NCBI GenBank assembly: GCA_946965045.2
Contig: OX337231.1
Location: 2,046,001-2,110,000 of the forward strand
Direction: 5' to 3'
From: Epithemia pelagica
Lineage: Eukaryota > Bacillariophyta > Bacillariophyceae > Surirellales > Surirellaceae
DNA: 64,000 bases
Positions 18,495 to 27,971 of the stretch are shown in pieces. The notes beneath the pieces are model-generated. The model searched no databases and had not been told where the DNA came from. It worked only from the letters and a program-made list of their open reading frames with translations. Position numbers and translations under genes: made by a program. Position 1 is the first letter of the stretch. Each line of letters begins with the position of its first letter.

Positions 18495-19997
18495 ATGAAT
18501 TCCAACGAGGTCGAAGGTTCAATCATTAGAAGCATAGAAGGGAAACAAGTCATTGATATAAATAAATTTGATGCGGAACATTCGCTGGATGACCTGGCAA
18601 GAGTCCTGTCGGAACACGAGTCCCTGGACAAGTTGTGCATCATGGGGGATGAATTGGACAGGAGACCCATCAGCCACGCCGAGATTGGTCGTTTGATGGA
18701 GGCCATTGAAGGACATTCAAACTTTACGAAGATGTCCCTCCCGCGTTGTTGGGCCTCAACCGAAACGGACACGAGAATGATCCGGCATTTCTCAGCTAGC
18801 CCCAAATTGGTGCTCCTGAACCTACAACTAGGGTTTATTTTGTCGAGATCCGGCATGCCCTCTCCTGGCATCCGTTTGGATTTGTATGACAATGTCAACA
18901 TTCGGTTGGAGGTGTACCAAGAACTTGCAAAAATGCCCAATCTCATTTCCTTAAAAATACCCACTCCTCCCATGTCCTCAGAGGGACACCGTAATACCCT
19001 TCGCACATTGATCAATTTGACGAACGACCCACTGTGCAATATTTCGCAAATGTCCTTTGCCACGAAACTGAGCCACCAAGATCTTAAAAATGTGAGCAAC
19101 TACGCAAAGTTGACGGAACTATCCATGGCATATGTCAATGCTGATCAATTACGTTTCTTGTTCCCCTTGAGTCAGCTGGAGAAAGTAACATTTCATTGTA
19201 TCACTTCAACGGGTATTGTTCCCAGGGATCAGACATCCCACATCTTGAATGGATTGGCAGAGTTTTTGATTGCACAACCAAAGTTAAAACTCTTACGGCT
19301 CGCGGAATATGTCGTTACTTCTTACGAGGACCCATTTGCACTGCACGAGTCTACCAAGTCCGCAATCCCTCACCTCACCCAAGCGGTGAAAACCCATGAA
19401 TCCTTGCATTCGCTGAAGTTGCATCCCCCATTTGAATTTGGAAAGCAAGTGTCGCATGCAATTTATTTGGCATTGTCAGCGGCATTGCCTCACAATAGCA
19501 GGGTCAAGAAACTGGACCTTAGTCTTTGTCCCTGGGATTTGAAGGCGCGGCCTGATCTGTTACCAGCAGGCGTACACCTCCAGGAGTTGTTGCTTGATCT
19601 GAATCGCATGGACATGGACCAGGTGAAAGATATCGCATCATGGGTGGACAAAAATATGAGTATAATCAGAATTACGCGCAATGATTTAGAGTGGTCTCTT
19701 TTGCACCGTCCTCCTCGTACGCGCCGCTATCCTCGTCCTTTGACTGAAGCTTTGACTAAAGAGTACAATCAAATTCGCAAGGTCCTGACCCGAAACAAGC
19801 TTGCGCAACATGTCAACAATGCAACTTATGCACATCCGGCCATCTCCATCACTGTTTGGCCACAGTTGTTGGCCAAACTTGGATCGAATGGACACGAGGG
19901 CACTCCTGTCTTTGTGTTCCTCCGAAACAACACGACGCCCATCGGGACATTCAGGGGGCCGAATTTGAGAAGAGATTCCACTGGCAGATTTAAGTAA
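18495..19997 (+). CDS. Leucine-rich-repeat-like protein, copy C (500 aa)
   Basis: Same length and start as copies A and B. By eye it differs from copy B at 20 residues, all between 77 and 345 (for example L77F, D101A, T135N, F141Y, M151I, R194H, E198K, E204A, N275T, D277Y, E288K, R345C). Residues 1-76 and 346-500 are identical to copy B. Most changes in the central block alter the amino acid (about 20 codons against about 7 synonymous). The block corresponds to the leucine-rich ligand-binding part. There is no nuclease-kinase partner downstream; the next gene is menB. Function unknown; the intact frame and promoter suggest an expressed gene. Confidence 0.75.
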   Translation: MNSNEVEGSIIRSIEGKQVIDINKFDAEHSLDDLARVLSEHESLDKLCIMGDELDRRPISHAEIGRLMEAIEGHSNFTKMSLPRCWASTETDTRMIRHFSASPKLVLLNLQLGFILSRSGMPSPGIRLDLYDNVNIRLEVYQELAKMPNLISLKIPTPPMSSEGHRNTLRTLINLTNDPLCNISQMSFATKLSHQDLKNVSNYAKLTELSMAYVNADQLRFLFPLSQLEKVTFHCITSTGIVPRDQTSHILNGLAEFLIAQPKLKLLRLAEYVVTSYEDPFALHESTKSAIPHLTQAVKTHESLHSLKLHPPFEFGKQVSHAIYLALSAALPHNSRVKKLDLSLCPWDLKARPDLLPAGVHLQELLLDLNRMDMDQVKDIASWVDKNMSIIRITRNDLEWSLLHRPPRTRRYPRPLTEALTKEYNQIRKVLTRNKLAQHVNNATYAHPAISITVWPQLLAKLGSNGHEGTPVFVFLRNNTTPIGTFRGPNLRRDSTGRFK

Positions 19998-20374
19998 CGT
20001 GCCAAGAACATCGCTTCCCATTTATGAGACAGCGTGTACAAGAAGCCAACAAGGACAACAAGACGTCCAAACTTGACAAAGAGGAGAACAACGTCGTACG
20101 GATGAAGGTTTTGTTTGAATTGTGAATTCCGACCACTCCTTGACGATTACCAGACAGAAGGCTTCAGGACTGTGCTCAAACAGATAACAGTTCTATATTA
20201 TTTGTTGTTCTAGGCCAACTTACTCCTACCATGTGTTCATCCATCAATGCTTTCCTACTCCCATGTGCTCCTAGGAGTACCTAGCTGTAGCTATGACACA
20301 TAGCATGGCCTACTACCTGTACACGTGGAACTTTTTGCATACGTGTTTCTTTCCCCCAAAACTCTCGAGAGACC
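19998..20374. other. Intergenic, end of repeat unit C
   Basis: The first 240 bp match the 3' flank of the other LRR copies; the rest is unique sequence leading to menB. It contains a small CTCCTAGGAG palindrome near 20269-20278. No gene seen. Confidence 0.5.
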
Positions 20375-21421
20375 ATGAACCGCAACCACAACGCAAACAA
20401 CACCATGTCTGGGTCGCACAAGAAACAACAAGATTCCCACCAGGATGAGGATTGGAAAGACCGTGTGCATAATATGGCGGCGACACGCGATCCGAGTCCT
20501 ACGGCACCACCTCGTGTCGAACGCGATGGCTTTCATTTGTTGTGGGATTATTCGCAGCAGCATCCCATTGTCTGGGATGTCGACTGTACCTCCACCTTTC
20601 AATTCACCGACATTGTCTACCAAAAATCCAGCCAGGATCATGTGGCTCAAATTGCCTTTTGCCGTCCTCAAGTCTTGCATGCCTTTCGTCCCACAACCAT
20701 TCGAGAAATTCAACGCGCTTTGGAGGATGCCACCGACGATGCCAATGTGGCTGTGATTGTATTGACCAGTATATCACGCCCGTTTGATGGAAAGGCAACA
20801 CCCGCCTTTTGTGCTGGTGGCGATCAACGTGTGCGACGGGGTGTTGCCGGCGGATACCAAGATGGAACCGAATCGGCCCCGGCCAAATTACGCGTCTTGG
20901 ATTTGCAAATTCAAATGCGTCGGTGTCCCAAACCCATTGTGGCCGTCGTACGAGGGTATGCCATTGGAGGTGGTCATATATTGCACATGGTGGCCGATTT
21001 AACGCTGGCCAGTGACAATGCCGTATTTGGACAAACGGGACCCCGCATGGGCTCCTTTGATGCCGGATACGGATCGACGGCAGCCGTCAATCTCATGGGG
21101 ATGAAACGGGCCAAGGAACTCTGGTTCCTTTGTCGCTATTACTCGGCTCAACAAGCCTTGCAAATGGGACTCATCAATGCCGTTTTCCCCGATGACCAAT
21201 TGGAACAGGGTGTCGCCCAATGGGTTCGACGCATGGCCGGACATTCGCCCACGGCTTTGGCGTGTTGCAAGGCAGCTTGTCAAGCTGCCGTCGATGGAGA
21301 TGCTGGTATTAGTGTCATGGGTGGAGAATTGACCCGATTATTTTATCAAAGCGCCGAAGGACAAGAAGGACACAATGCCTATTTGGAAAAACGAGCGCCT
21401 CAGTTTCGAAGCAAGTTGTAG
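20375..21421 (+). CDS. menB: 1,4-dihydroxy-2-naphthoyl-CoA synthase (MenB), peroxisomal type
   Basis: 348 aa. It catalyses the intramolecular ring closure of O-succinylbenzoyl-CoA in phylloquinone/menaquinone synthesis. From residue 76 the sequence follows the MenB branch of the crotonase family almost block by block: 'FTDIVYQK', 'RPQVLHAFRP' (97-106), oxyanion-hole 'FCAGGDQ' (145-151), 'LRVLDLQIQMRRCPKPIVAVV', 'GYAIGGGH' (194-201), 'FGQTGPRMGSFDAGYGS' with the catalytic Asp near 229, 'LWFLCRYY', 'ALQMGLIN' and a C-terminal 'EKRAPQFRSKL'. The last three residues, SKL, are a canonical PTS1 peroxisomal signal. Residues 1-75 are a hydrophilic extension with no signal peptide or ASAFAP motif. Plant orthologues are also peroxisomal but through PTS2. 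Intron-less; the Kozak-like 'GAGACCATGA' supports the start. Confidence 0.92.
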   Translation: MNRNHNANNTMSGSHKKQQDSHQDEDWKDRVHNMAATRDPSPTAPPRVERDGFHLLWDYSQQHPIVWDVDCTSTFQFTDIVYQKSSQDHVAQIAFCRPQVLHAFRPTTIREIQRALEDATDDANVAVIVLTSISRPFDGKATPAFCAGGDQRVRRGVAGGYQDGTESAPAKLRVLDLQIQMRRCPKPIVAVVRGYAIGGGHILHMVADLTLASDNAVFGQTGPRMGSFDAGYGSTAAVNLMGMKRAKELWFLCRYYSAQQALQMGLINAVFPDDQLEQGVAQWVRRMAGHSPTALACCKAACQAAVDGDAGISVMGGELTRLFYQSAEGQEGHNAYLEKRAPQFRSKL

Positions 21422-22083
21422 CCACCACAAAACAACAAGGATACAAATGAGGTGGAATAGTCGTTTTGGTCAAGGGTGTGAATAAAGGAAAGTCAGGGCC
21501 ATACTTTCATGACCTCTGTATAGCACGACATGTTTTGGTGGTTAGCAGAATGGGCATTGGCAACACCGAAAATCACAATATTCGACAGTCTGTTGCAAAC
21601 GTGATTGTTGCATCTTTTCCAAGAAAAGAATGAATCGCTCTAAAGCGTTACAGGAAGTATCACACAATTGCAATAGTGGCTCAAATTACTTCCAATACAA
21701 GTATAGGGCGAACTTTCAAGTACTACTTATTGAGCAAATGCCGCTCCGTTGCCTTCCAATGAACCAATCTGAGATCTTCCCTATCGGAACGATCATTCAA
21801 AAAGACGACATTGAGTGATAAAAATGTGGTGTTATGAATTCATTGTGTGTTGTTGTTGATGATGATGATGACGACTGATATCTATGTAGTAAATACTTTC
21901 ACAAGGTTTTTCAACGAGTGCTGTGGGTATGAATTCTGCTGTTTCCTTCTTCTTCGTTTTTCGGTTCTTACATCTGCTTGCTTCTCTCGGATGGACATAC
22001 ATGTACAAGGATCTGACTAGGTCTTAATCCTGGTAAAAGGAGTAGCTTGTCAAAGGAATGCCGATTTGGACATAGAAGACTCC
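21422..22083. other. Intergenic
   Basis: Convergent gap between menB and the minus-strand secreted protein. It contains a short (GAT)n/(GAC)n run near 21855-21875. No gene or RNA recognised. Confidence 0.5.
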
Positions 22084-22734
22084 TCAAATGGCGCATTCCA
22101 CCCTCAAAAGCCAGTAGGCCTTTTCACTGTCGGTTTCGACTGTTACTTCCACTGAACTAAGTCCATTGACAGAAAAGGAAATGGATCCAAGACCCTCTGT
22201 GATTGGTCCTGTTGAGGTAATTGGAGTTCCGTCGGGGGCATCAAAGGAGATCTCTCCACCGTACTTGAACAAGTAATAGGGGACATTGATGGTACCGGCA
22301 GTCGGGCTCAGTTGGACCCGAAATCTGGTTATGCTATCCTCTTTTGGTGAAGGAGATTCAATACGTGTACCACAGGGGATAACATCGAGAGGCGTCGGAC
22401 TGGAGGACGGTACATCACTCGGCATGCTGGATGGTGAAGTGGATGGACTGGTCGATGGAGAGGTACTGGGAGTCCTCGATGGGGACGACGACGGTGTCAC
22501 AGACGGGTAATCACTGGGAGAGCTCGATGGAAATCCTGTTGTTGGAGAAACAGTTGGCACCGAAGTTGGTGCGATCGTGTCCATCCCCATGCGCATATTC
22601 ATATCGTTTTGCAACCGCCGACGATGTGACTGCGCACTGTTGTGAATGCTGTTGCGACCACGTCTCATTGCTTCGGCCGTAACACCAAGCAAAGCGAGGA
22701 CGAGAAACGCCCTGTTAACATATTGCGTAATCAT
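22084..22734 (-). CDS. Secreted Pro-Ser-rich protein with C-terminal domain (216 aa)
   Basis: The N-terminus has a clear signal peptide (hydrophobic residues 8-20, probably cut after 'TAEA' near residue 22). Residues 55-112 are a Pro/Ser/Thr-rich spacer with repeats of the S-P-S-x-x-P type, such as 'TPSTSPSTSPST'. Residues 115-216 form a compact domain with two cysteines (C118 and C214) and beta-strand-like sequence ('RFRVQLSPTAGTINVPYYLFKYG'). The layout is typical of diatom extracellular or frustule-associated proteins. The same Pro-Ser spacer type appears at much greater length in the 59783-64000 gene. No family name can be given. Confidence 0.7.
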   Translation of the reverse strand: MITQYVNRAFLVLALLGVTAEAMRRGRNSIHNSAQSHRRRLQNDMNMRMGMDTIAPTSVPTVSPTTGFPSSSPSDYPSVTPSSSPSRTPSTSPSTSPSTSPSSMPSDVPSSSPTPLDVIPCGTRIESPSPKEDSITRFRVQLSPTAGTINVPYYLFKYGGEISFDAPDGTPITSTGPITEGLGSISFSVNGLSSVEVTVETDSEKAYWLLRVECAI

Positions 22735-23741
22735 GGCGACTGTTGTCGTTGATGATGGACAAGAACCAGAAGGGGGACGATGGGTCTATCGTAATGAAGC
22801 ACTTGCAATATGTAAGAAAATTCATTCAGACCACTAAACGGACCGAGCAATTTGGCTTGTAGGACCCTCGAGTGTTCAACGGATCTACCTAATCTGGCGA
22901 TGGCGCAACTCGCGTTCCGCCAATCTTCTGGTAGGTCTGGTCCCCCAAAGTCCCCCTACACGCGTACAACTTATGCCAGAGGTGCCCGAATAAATACAAG
23001 TGTCTAAGAAATCGTTCTGGAAGGACCAAAACAATCGCGCGTTAAATTTATATAGGGAACTGGCGATGAAGTACGATTATCAACGTAAAGAATACTTAGA
23101 CAAAATGCCCAACGCGCGCCCATAATTATGCGCGCATTCGGACCTTACTTTTTGCGAGGTTCGCACTCCGGCCACAAATCCACAAACGCAAGGACTTCAG
23201 ATGAATGTGGTTGTGAACTGTGAAACATGTGTTTTTACTGGACGGGGAGCTATTCCTGTTTTGCTTCGTTCATACTCTCATCGTCAATGCAACGCAAGTC
23301 TACGGGAGTACCGAATCCACCAAAGACTATGCACTGACACAACGTTCTGAGTCCCTTGATGATGGGTCAACTGCGGCGCATGTTGATGGAAACAACCATG
23401 TCTACCGGTAGACTAGATAAGAATACCACCTCCACGTCTCTACGAGTTTTCCGAAAAATCGCGCTTTATCTCACATTTTATCCATAGAGAGACAGTCAGT
23501 GGCCATAACGTCGTGCCAAAGGGTAACAGACACAACAGACCTCTCTTTTCATTGGTCGCGGATAAAAATCGTGCCATGAGTTTCGTGATTAGAGGAATGA
23601 TGATGGATCGAAGTCACGTGAATAGAGACAAGATGTTCCTCCAACCCTTTCGACAAACGTTCCCACAGAACTTGACAAGAGACCACCAAGACAGCGTCCG
23701 GAGTGTCTAACGATTTCTCGTTCCTAGAAGCCAGCGCCGCC
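22735..23741. other. Divergent intergenic region
   Basis: About 1 kb between the divergent secreted-protein gene and the aminotransferase pseudogene. A few short ORFs (at most 65 codons) are not supported. 'GCGCGCCCATAATTATGCGCGC' near 23114-23135 is a near-perfect palindrome and could be a regulatory site. Confidence 0.4.
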
Positions 23742-25108
23742 ATGACCAGCAAAAACGAAGATTCCTCGAATGGAAACAAGATACCATATCCACCCGGTCC
23801 AGAATCCGTCAAGCTCATAGAAGCAACCCGCAAAACGGTTGCCCAAACTACCTATGCCGGCTTGTATGGCATTGCGTTGACAGGAGGAAGTGGGCCCTAT
23901 GTCCAAGATGCCGATGGCAACGAGTACATTGACTGCCTGGGAGCAGCATCCGTCAATATTCTGGGATACAAACATTCCGAAATGATATCCGCCATCTCGG
24001 AGTAAATGAACATTATGCACAATGAAGGTCTCATTTATGGGCCATCTCCAACGGCAGCTGCTCTCGCCGAAGCACTGATTGAGATTGCTCCAGGAAAAGG
24101 GCCCCAACGAGTCATGTTTGGCGAAAGCGGGTCCTCGAGCAACGACGGAGCGATTGAAGCCGTCCGTCGCAAAACACAAAAGTTGGGTATCATTCACTTT
24201 GAGAATGCCTATCATGGTTCCACTGGCCTCTCGCAGCCGGCTTCTCAATACGGAAATCTTGATGATGGTATCTACCCGAGTGATAACATTCTGTTTGAAC
24301 AAGTACCATTCCCCACCACAGAAGAAACAGCGGCTACAGTTCTCGCTCAGGTACAAGCACTTCTCTCCACGGGATTGTACGGCGGCTTTATTGCCGAAAT
24401 CTACCAGGCGTCCAAATGCCACCGGCAAGTTTCTTTCCGTCCCTCATTCAAGTGCTTCATGACGTTGGTGCCTATTTGATTGCCGATGAAGTCCAAAGTG
24501 GAATGGGACGTACGGGTACTCACTGGTGGGCCTGTGACCATGTTGGTATTGTACCGGATATCTTGGTCTGTGGCAAGGGCCTCGCGGCAGGATATGCACC
24601 CATTTCGGCAGCCATTGGGCGGGTCGACCTAGTACAGGCTCTGCAACCGGGACAACAGGCTTTTAGCCTGGCGGGTCATACCCTCAGTGCACGAGCAGCA
24701 CTCACGACAATTGGTGTGATCCAGAAAGAACAATACCTGGAACGTAATTCCCAGGTTGGTCAAGAGCTCCTCGACGGCTTTGCCGCCATCCAAAACGACT
24801 TTCCTGGTGTCATTGCAGAGGTACGAGGACAGGGCCTCATGATTGGGGTAGAGATCCACGACTACAAGAATTCCTTTGCCTTGTCGGGGGGCCAGATCTT
24901 TGCCGCCCGCGGTGTTTCGCTGGGAGTGTACTTTGGCTACTTTGGTGTCAACCATCAAGTCCTGCGGGTCGAGCCATCGTTTTTGCTCAGTAATGCCGAT
25001 GTTAAAGTAATCCTTCAAGTTTCGCGCCAAGTTGCCCAGGAGATGCATGACAACACCGTCCCCATACAAGTTTTGGAACAGCTCAGAAAGTACTCCGTTG
25101 GACTCTAA
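23742..25108 (+). pseudogene. Class III (PLP) aminotransferase, disrupted by a stop and a frameshift
   Basis: The start is at 23742 (GCCGCCATGA, strong Kozak context). Family motifs occur in order over three open segments: 'GPYVQDADGNEYIDCLGAASVNILGY', 'FGESGSSSNDGAIEAVR' (PLP phosphate pocket), 'FENAYHGSTGLS', 'LIADEVQSGMGRTG', the Schiff-base lysine in 'CGKGLAAGYAPISA', and 'LAGHTLSARAAL'. An in-frame TAA at 24003-24005 splits the first and second segments where a Gln codon (CAA) would fit. A frameshift with probable loss of a few codons near 24405-24420 joins 'GGFIAEIYQ' to 'PPASFFPSL' in another frame. Similar enzymes are 4-aminobutyrate, diaminobutyrate and acetylornithine aminotransferases; the substrate cannot be decided. 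No GT-AG intron explains the breaks. Recent loss or sequence error are both possible. Confidence 0.75.
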
Positions 25109-25469
25109 TAATAGAGCTTTCGAGCTGTGCTTGTGCGTCGGCTTCCGAGCAACCACTCACAACGTCCAAGTTTTATTTGAGTGTCGTATAAATGTTAAAA
25201 AAAGAACCCCTCTTGATAGGACCGACAGTGCCGTAGTACTTTTAGGACCAAAGTTGGGGTTTCACATGGACACTATATCATTACGATTCTTCTTATGGTT
25301 CTAACTGGGATTTGGTTCGGTTCATCATTGGATTATGTGTTCTTTTGGGGGACTGTAACATGAAGGTGTGTGTTTTGTTCGTTTGTTGTACGTGTGCGTG
25401 TGAGTGGCAGGATTCCTCGATACCACGAAGCCTCTGCTGCCACGAGGAAATTTCCTCTTTCTCTCGATC
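25109..25469. other. Intergenic
   Basis: Convergent gap between the aminotransferase pseudogene and the DHHC gene. AT-rich; nothing recognised. Confidence 0.5.
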
Positions 25470-27971
25470 TTAGACCATGGAAAGAGCGGCAGTCTTGTTG
25501 GATGCATGGCTGCTGTGATTGGAAAGTGCCGTGTAGGGAGAATGGCGACTGCCCGTGTACGGTCCATTCGTATTGCTGCTGCTACCCGATGACGACGACA
25601 AGCTGGCCAATAAGCGTTCACCCACTTCGGGCAACAAATAGGAGGAATGCGACGGATTGAACCGATCCCAGGTATTGCCCACAAATCCCTTGTACCAGGG
25701 ATTCTTGTATTTGCGATTCAAGACGTTGGCCGAAGGAATGCGAGGATTGGCTGGTTGTGGGTCGGTCGTTCCATTGGAATCGGCCGCCTCGGGGTCGTCG
25801 CCAAACATGGACGACGACGACGACGTCGTGGAAGAAGACGTGGTCCACAGATAATCGTATTTTTGCAAATTCAAGTGTTCATTGGTCGTGAGATTGAGCA
25901 AGGTCAATTGGGTATGATAAATCAAGAGGGACCCGGTCATGAGAATGTGAAGGGGCAAGTACAAGGCCAAAATCCACAATCCAGTCGAAATGGTGGTCGT
26001 GTCGGACCGTCCCACATATTTGCACCACAAAACAATATGTTGCACAAAGTACCAGGTCATGGTCAAGAGGAACAGGTAAAACCACTTGTAATTGTACAAG
26101 CCAATCGTATTGCCCACAAAGGGACAATTGTGATCAAACAGCAAGACACAAGTACCCGTGGCACGATCGTGTTTGGATCGCGGAGGACGGGCAATGTGAC
26201 AGGTATGACACAATTGCAACTTGGACCGTCCACTACTACCAGTGGTCATGGCATAACTGGCCAAGGTTTCTCCATACAAGCGTCGCCAATGATCAATTTC
26301 GGGACAGGAATCATCCAATCGTCCGGGATTGGTCGTTTGACACTTGTACAGGGCATAGATACACGTGACAATGAGGGTGGTTTGCAAGACGTGCAGGGTG
26401 GTACAATCCCACAAGAGGCCATGTCCCAAATCAAACACGGGACAATACACGGCAAAGTGGAACCACACATTCAAGATCACTTGGGCAAAGACGTAGTAAT
26501 TGGGAAAGGCCGGTGCGACTTCCATGGGATCATCCAATCCAGTGGGAATGCCCAACCAGGTTTTCCATCGATGACGGGAACACAACCAATCGACCACGAC
26601 GGTTTGAAACAAGAGACGCCAGGCCGCCTTGTTGCCGGCCAAGCGACCCACACTGGAACCGGCCGAAGTGGGAGACGACGAGGCCGCCAAGAGTTGCAAG
26701 GTTCGTTCCGTTTGTTGCAATCGTGTCGCGGTATGCTGCTTCTTTTTGTGTACGGCCAATTCGTACGGTGTACGACCATTCTTGTCGGGCAAGGCCAAGA
26801 GAGCCAAGGCTTGACGGCGACGACGACCTTGTTCTTCCTTTTGGATGAGGCCATTATTGGGACCGACAATTTGATTCAAAATGTATTGACACGCGACCGA
26901 ATGACCGCGCAAGGCCGCCAAATGCAAGGGCGTTTGCCCATAGGCATCGGGTTTTTGCAACATGCTCACGGCGGGCGTATTCGTATGATTCGACGAATCA
27001 TGTTGTTTTTCGTAATAGGCCAACAATCCCAAAACGGCCGCCGATCCCTTGTAGGCGGCCCAATGCGTGGCACTGTCGCCACTGTCATCGACCGCATCCA
27101 AGCGCGCCTGGAATTGATGGACCAAAAAGGCCACAGTTTCGACATGACCATGTTGCGCGGCCAACAAGAGGGGCGTACATCCACTGGCATCGCGGGCTTC
27201 CAACAAGGCGACATTGTGGGGTGGAGAGGACGCACTACTGCTGTTGTTGCTGGTCGTAGTACCTCCTTCGGAAATGGGTGGTTGATAGGTGAGCATGTAT
27301 TGAATAATGGGAAAGGATTCCGGTTCGGTACAGGCCCAATGCAAGGGTGTCATGCCGGTATTGTCCGTCGTTTTGGTGAGTGGATCAATGTAGGGCAACC
27401 ACAATTGGACAAAGCGCAAATCCTCGGTTCGTTTGGCCGCCCAATGCAACAGGGTATGACCTTCTCGGGTCGGTTGCGGAGCCAAGCGTTCCAAGGTTTC
27501 GTGCACAACAGCTTTGCCCGCAAAGTCTTGCCAGGCGGTATGCAATTCCATCAAGGTCCCATAGCGACCCATTTTGGTCAAGAGGGTCATGGCACCGAGT
27601 ATGTTTTCCACCGGTTGTTGACGCACATAGTCGGCCGGCGGCATTTGAAAGCCCACCACGGGCATGCGAGCTGGACCGGCATGTTGATGACAACAGGGAC
27701 GATGCTGATGTTGATGCTGATGTTGTTGTTGACTGAGAACGGCATGATATTGACTCAAGGCATCCAATTGCGTGGAAACCGGCATGGGTTGGTTCGGCTT
27801 GTTGTTGGCGTCGCTATTGTTGTTGTTGTTCTTGTTCTTGGTGGCACCCAATTCCACATCGCCTGCGGTATCTTCGTGCGAGCAACATCCCTTGTCGCAC
27901 TCACTAGAGTTGTTGTTCTTGTTCTTGTTGGACGACAAGAGCGTTCCGCCCGTCAAGGTAATTTCTTGCAT
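25470..27971 (-). CDS. Ankyrin-repeat DHHC-type palmitoyltransferase (833 aa)
   Basis: Transfers palmitate to cysteines of target proteins at membranes. Residues 1-100 are low complexity (Asn, then Gln/His runs). Ankyrin repeats span about 170-410 ('GHTLLHWAAKR', 'GMTPLHWACTE', 'GCTPLLLAAQHGH', 'DSATHWAAYKG', 'GQTPLHLAALRGH', 'GRTPYELAV'). Membrane segments lie near 490-515, 525-545, 630-650 and 663-685. The Cys-rich domain (586-640) reads 'CHTCHIARPPRSKHD...CVLLFDHNCPFVGNTIG'. An NPG (548-550) stands in for the DPG motif and TTNE (695-698) matches the TTxE motif. Overall layout is that of Akr1/HIP14 (ZDHHC17). The active motif is DHNC (613-616) instead of DHHC; the acyl-accepting Cys is kept. 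The opposite strand has a 904-codon ORF that I regard as a shadow. Confidence 0.88.
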   Translation of the reverse strand: MQEITLTGGTLLSSNKNKNNNSSECDKGCCSHEDTAGDVELGATKNKNNNNNSDANNKPNQPMPVSTQLDALSQYHAVLSQQQHQHQHQHRPCCHQHAGPARMPVVGFQMPPADYVRQQPVENILGAMTLLTKMGRYGTLMELHTAWQDFAGKAVVHETLERLAPQPTREGHTLLHWAAKRTEDLRFVQLWLPYIDPLTKTTDNTGMTPLHWACTEPESFPIIQYMLTYQPPISEGGTTTSNNSSSASSPPHNVALLEARDASGCTPLLLAAQHGHVETVAFLVHQFQARLDAVDDSGDSATHWAAYKGSAAVLGLLAYYEKQHDSSNHTNTPAVSMLQKPDAYGQTPLHLAALRGHSVACQYILNQIVGPNNGLIQKEEQGRRRRQALALLALPDKNGRTPYELAVHKKKQHTATRLQQTERTLQLLAASSSPTSAGSSVGRLAGNKAAWRLLFQTVVVDWLCSRHRWKTWLGIPTGLDDPMEVAPAFPNYYVFAQVILNVWFHFAVYCPVFDLGHGLLWDCTTLHVLQTTLIVTCIYALYKCQTTNPGRLDDSCPEIDHWRRLYGETLASYAMTTGSSGRSKLQLCHTCHIARPPRSKHDRATGTCVLLFDHNCPFVGNTIGLYNYKWFYLFLLTMTWYFVQHIVLWCKYVGRSDTTTISTGLWILALYLPLHILMTGSLLIYHTQLTLLNLTTNEHLNLQKYDYLWTTSSSTTSSSSSMFGDDPEAADSNGTTDPQPANPRIPSANVLNRKYKNPWYKGFVGNTWDRFNPSHSSYLLPEVGERLLASLSSSSGSSSNTNGPYTGSRHSPYTALSNHSSHASNKTAALSMV

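Larger units (their letters stand above)
18197..20312. repeat. Partial third copy of the LRR unit (copy C)
   Basis: Homology to unit A starts at the TTTTGCTT arm (displacement 17186) and is near-perfect through the promoter and the 5' and 3' parts of the LRR gene. It then fades after about 20240, with a last patch around 'AGCTGTAGCTATGACACA' near 20283-20302. The kinase half is absent. The middle of the LRR gene is much more diverged than either end. Confidence 0.8.
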
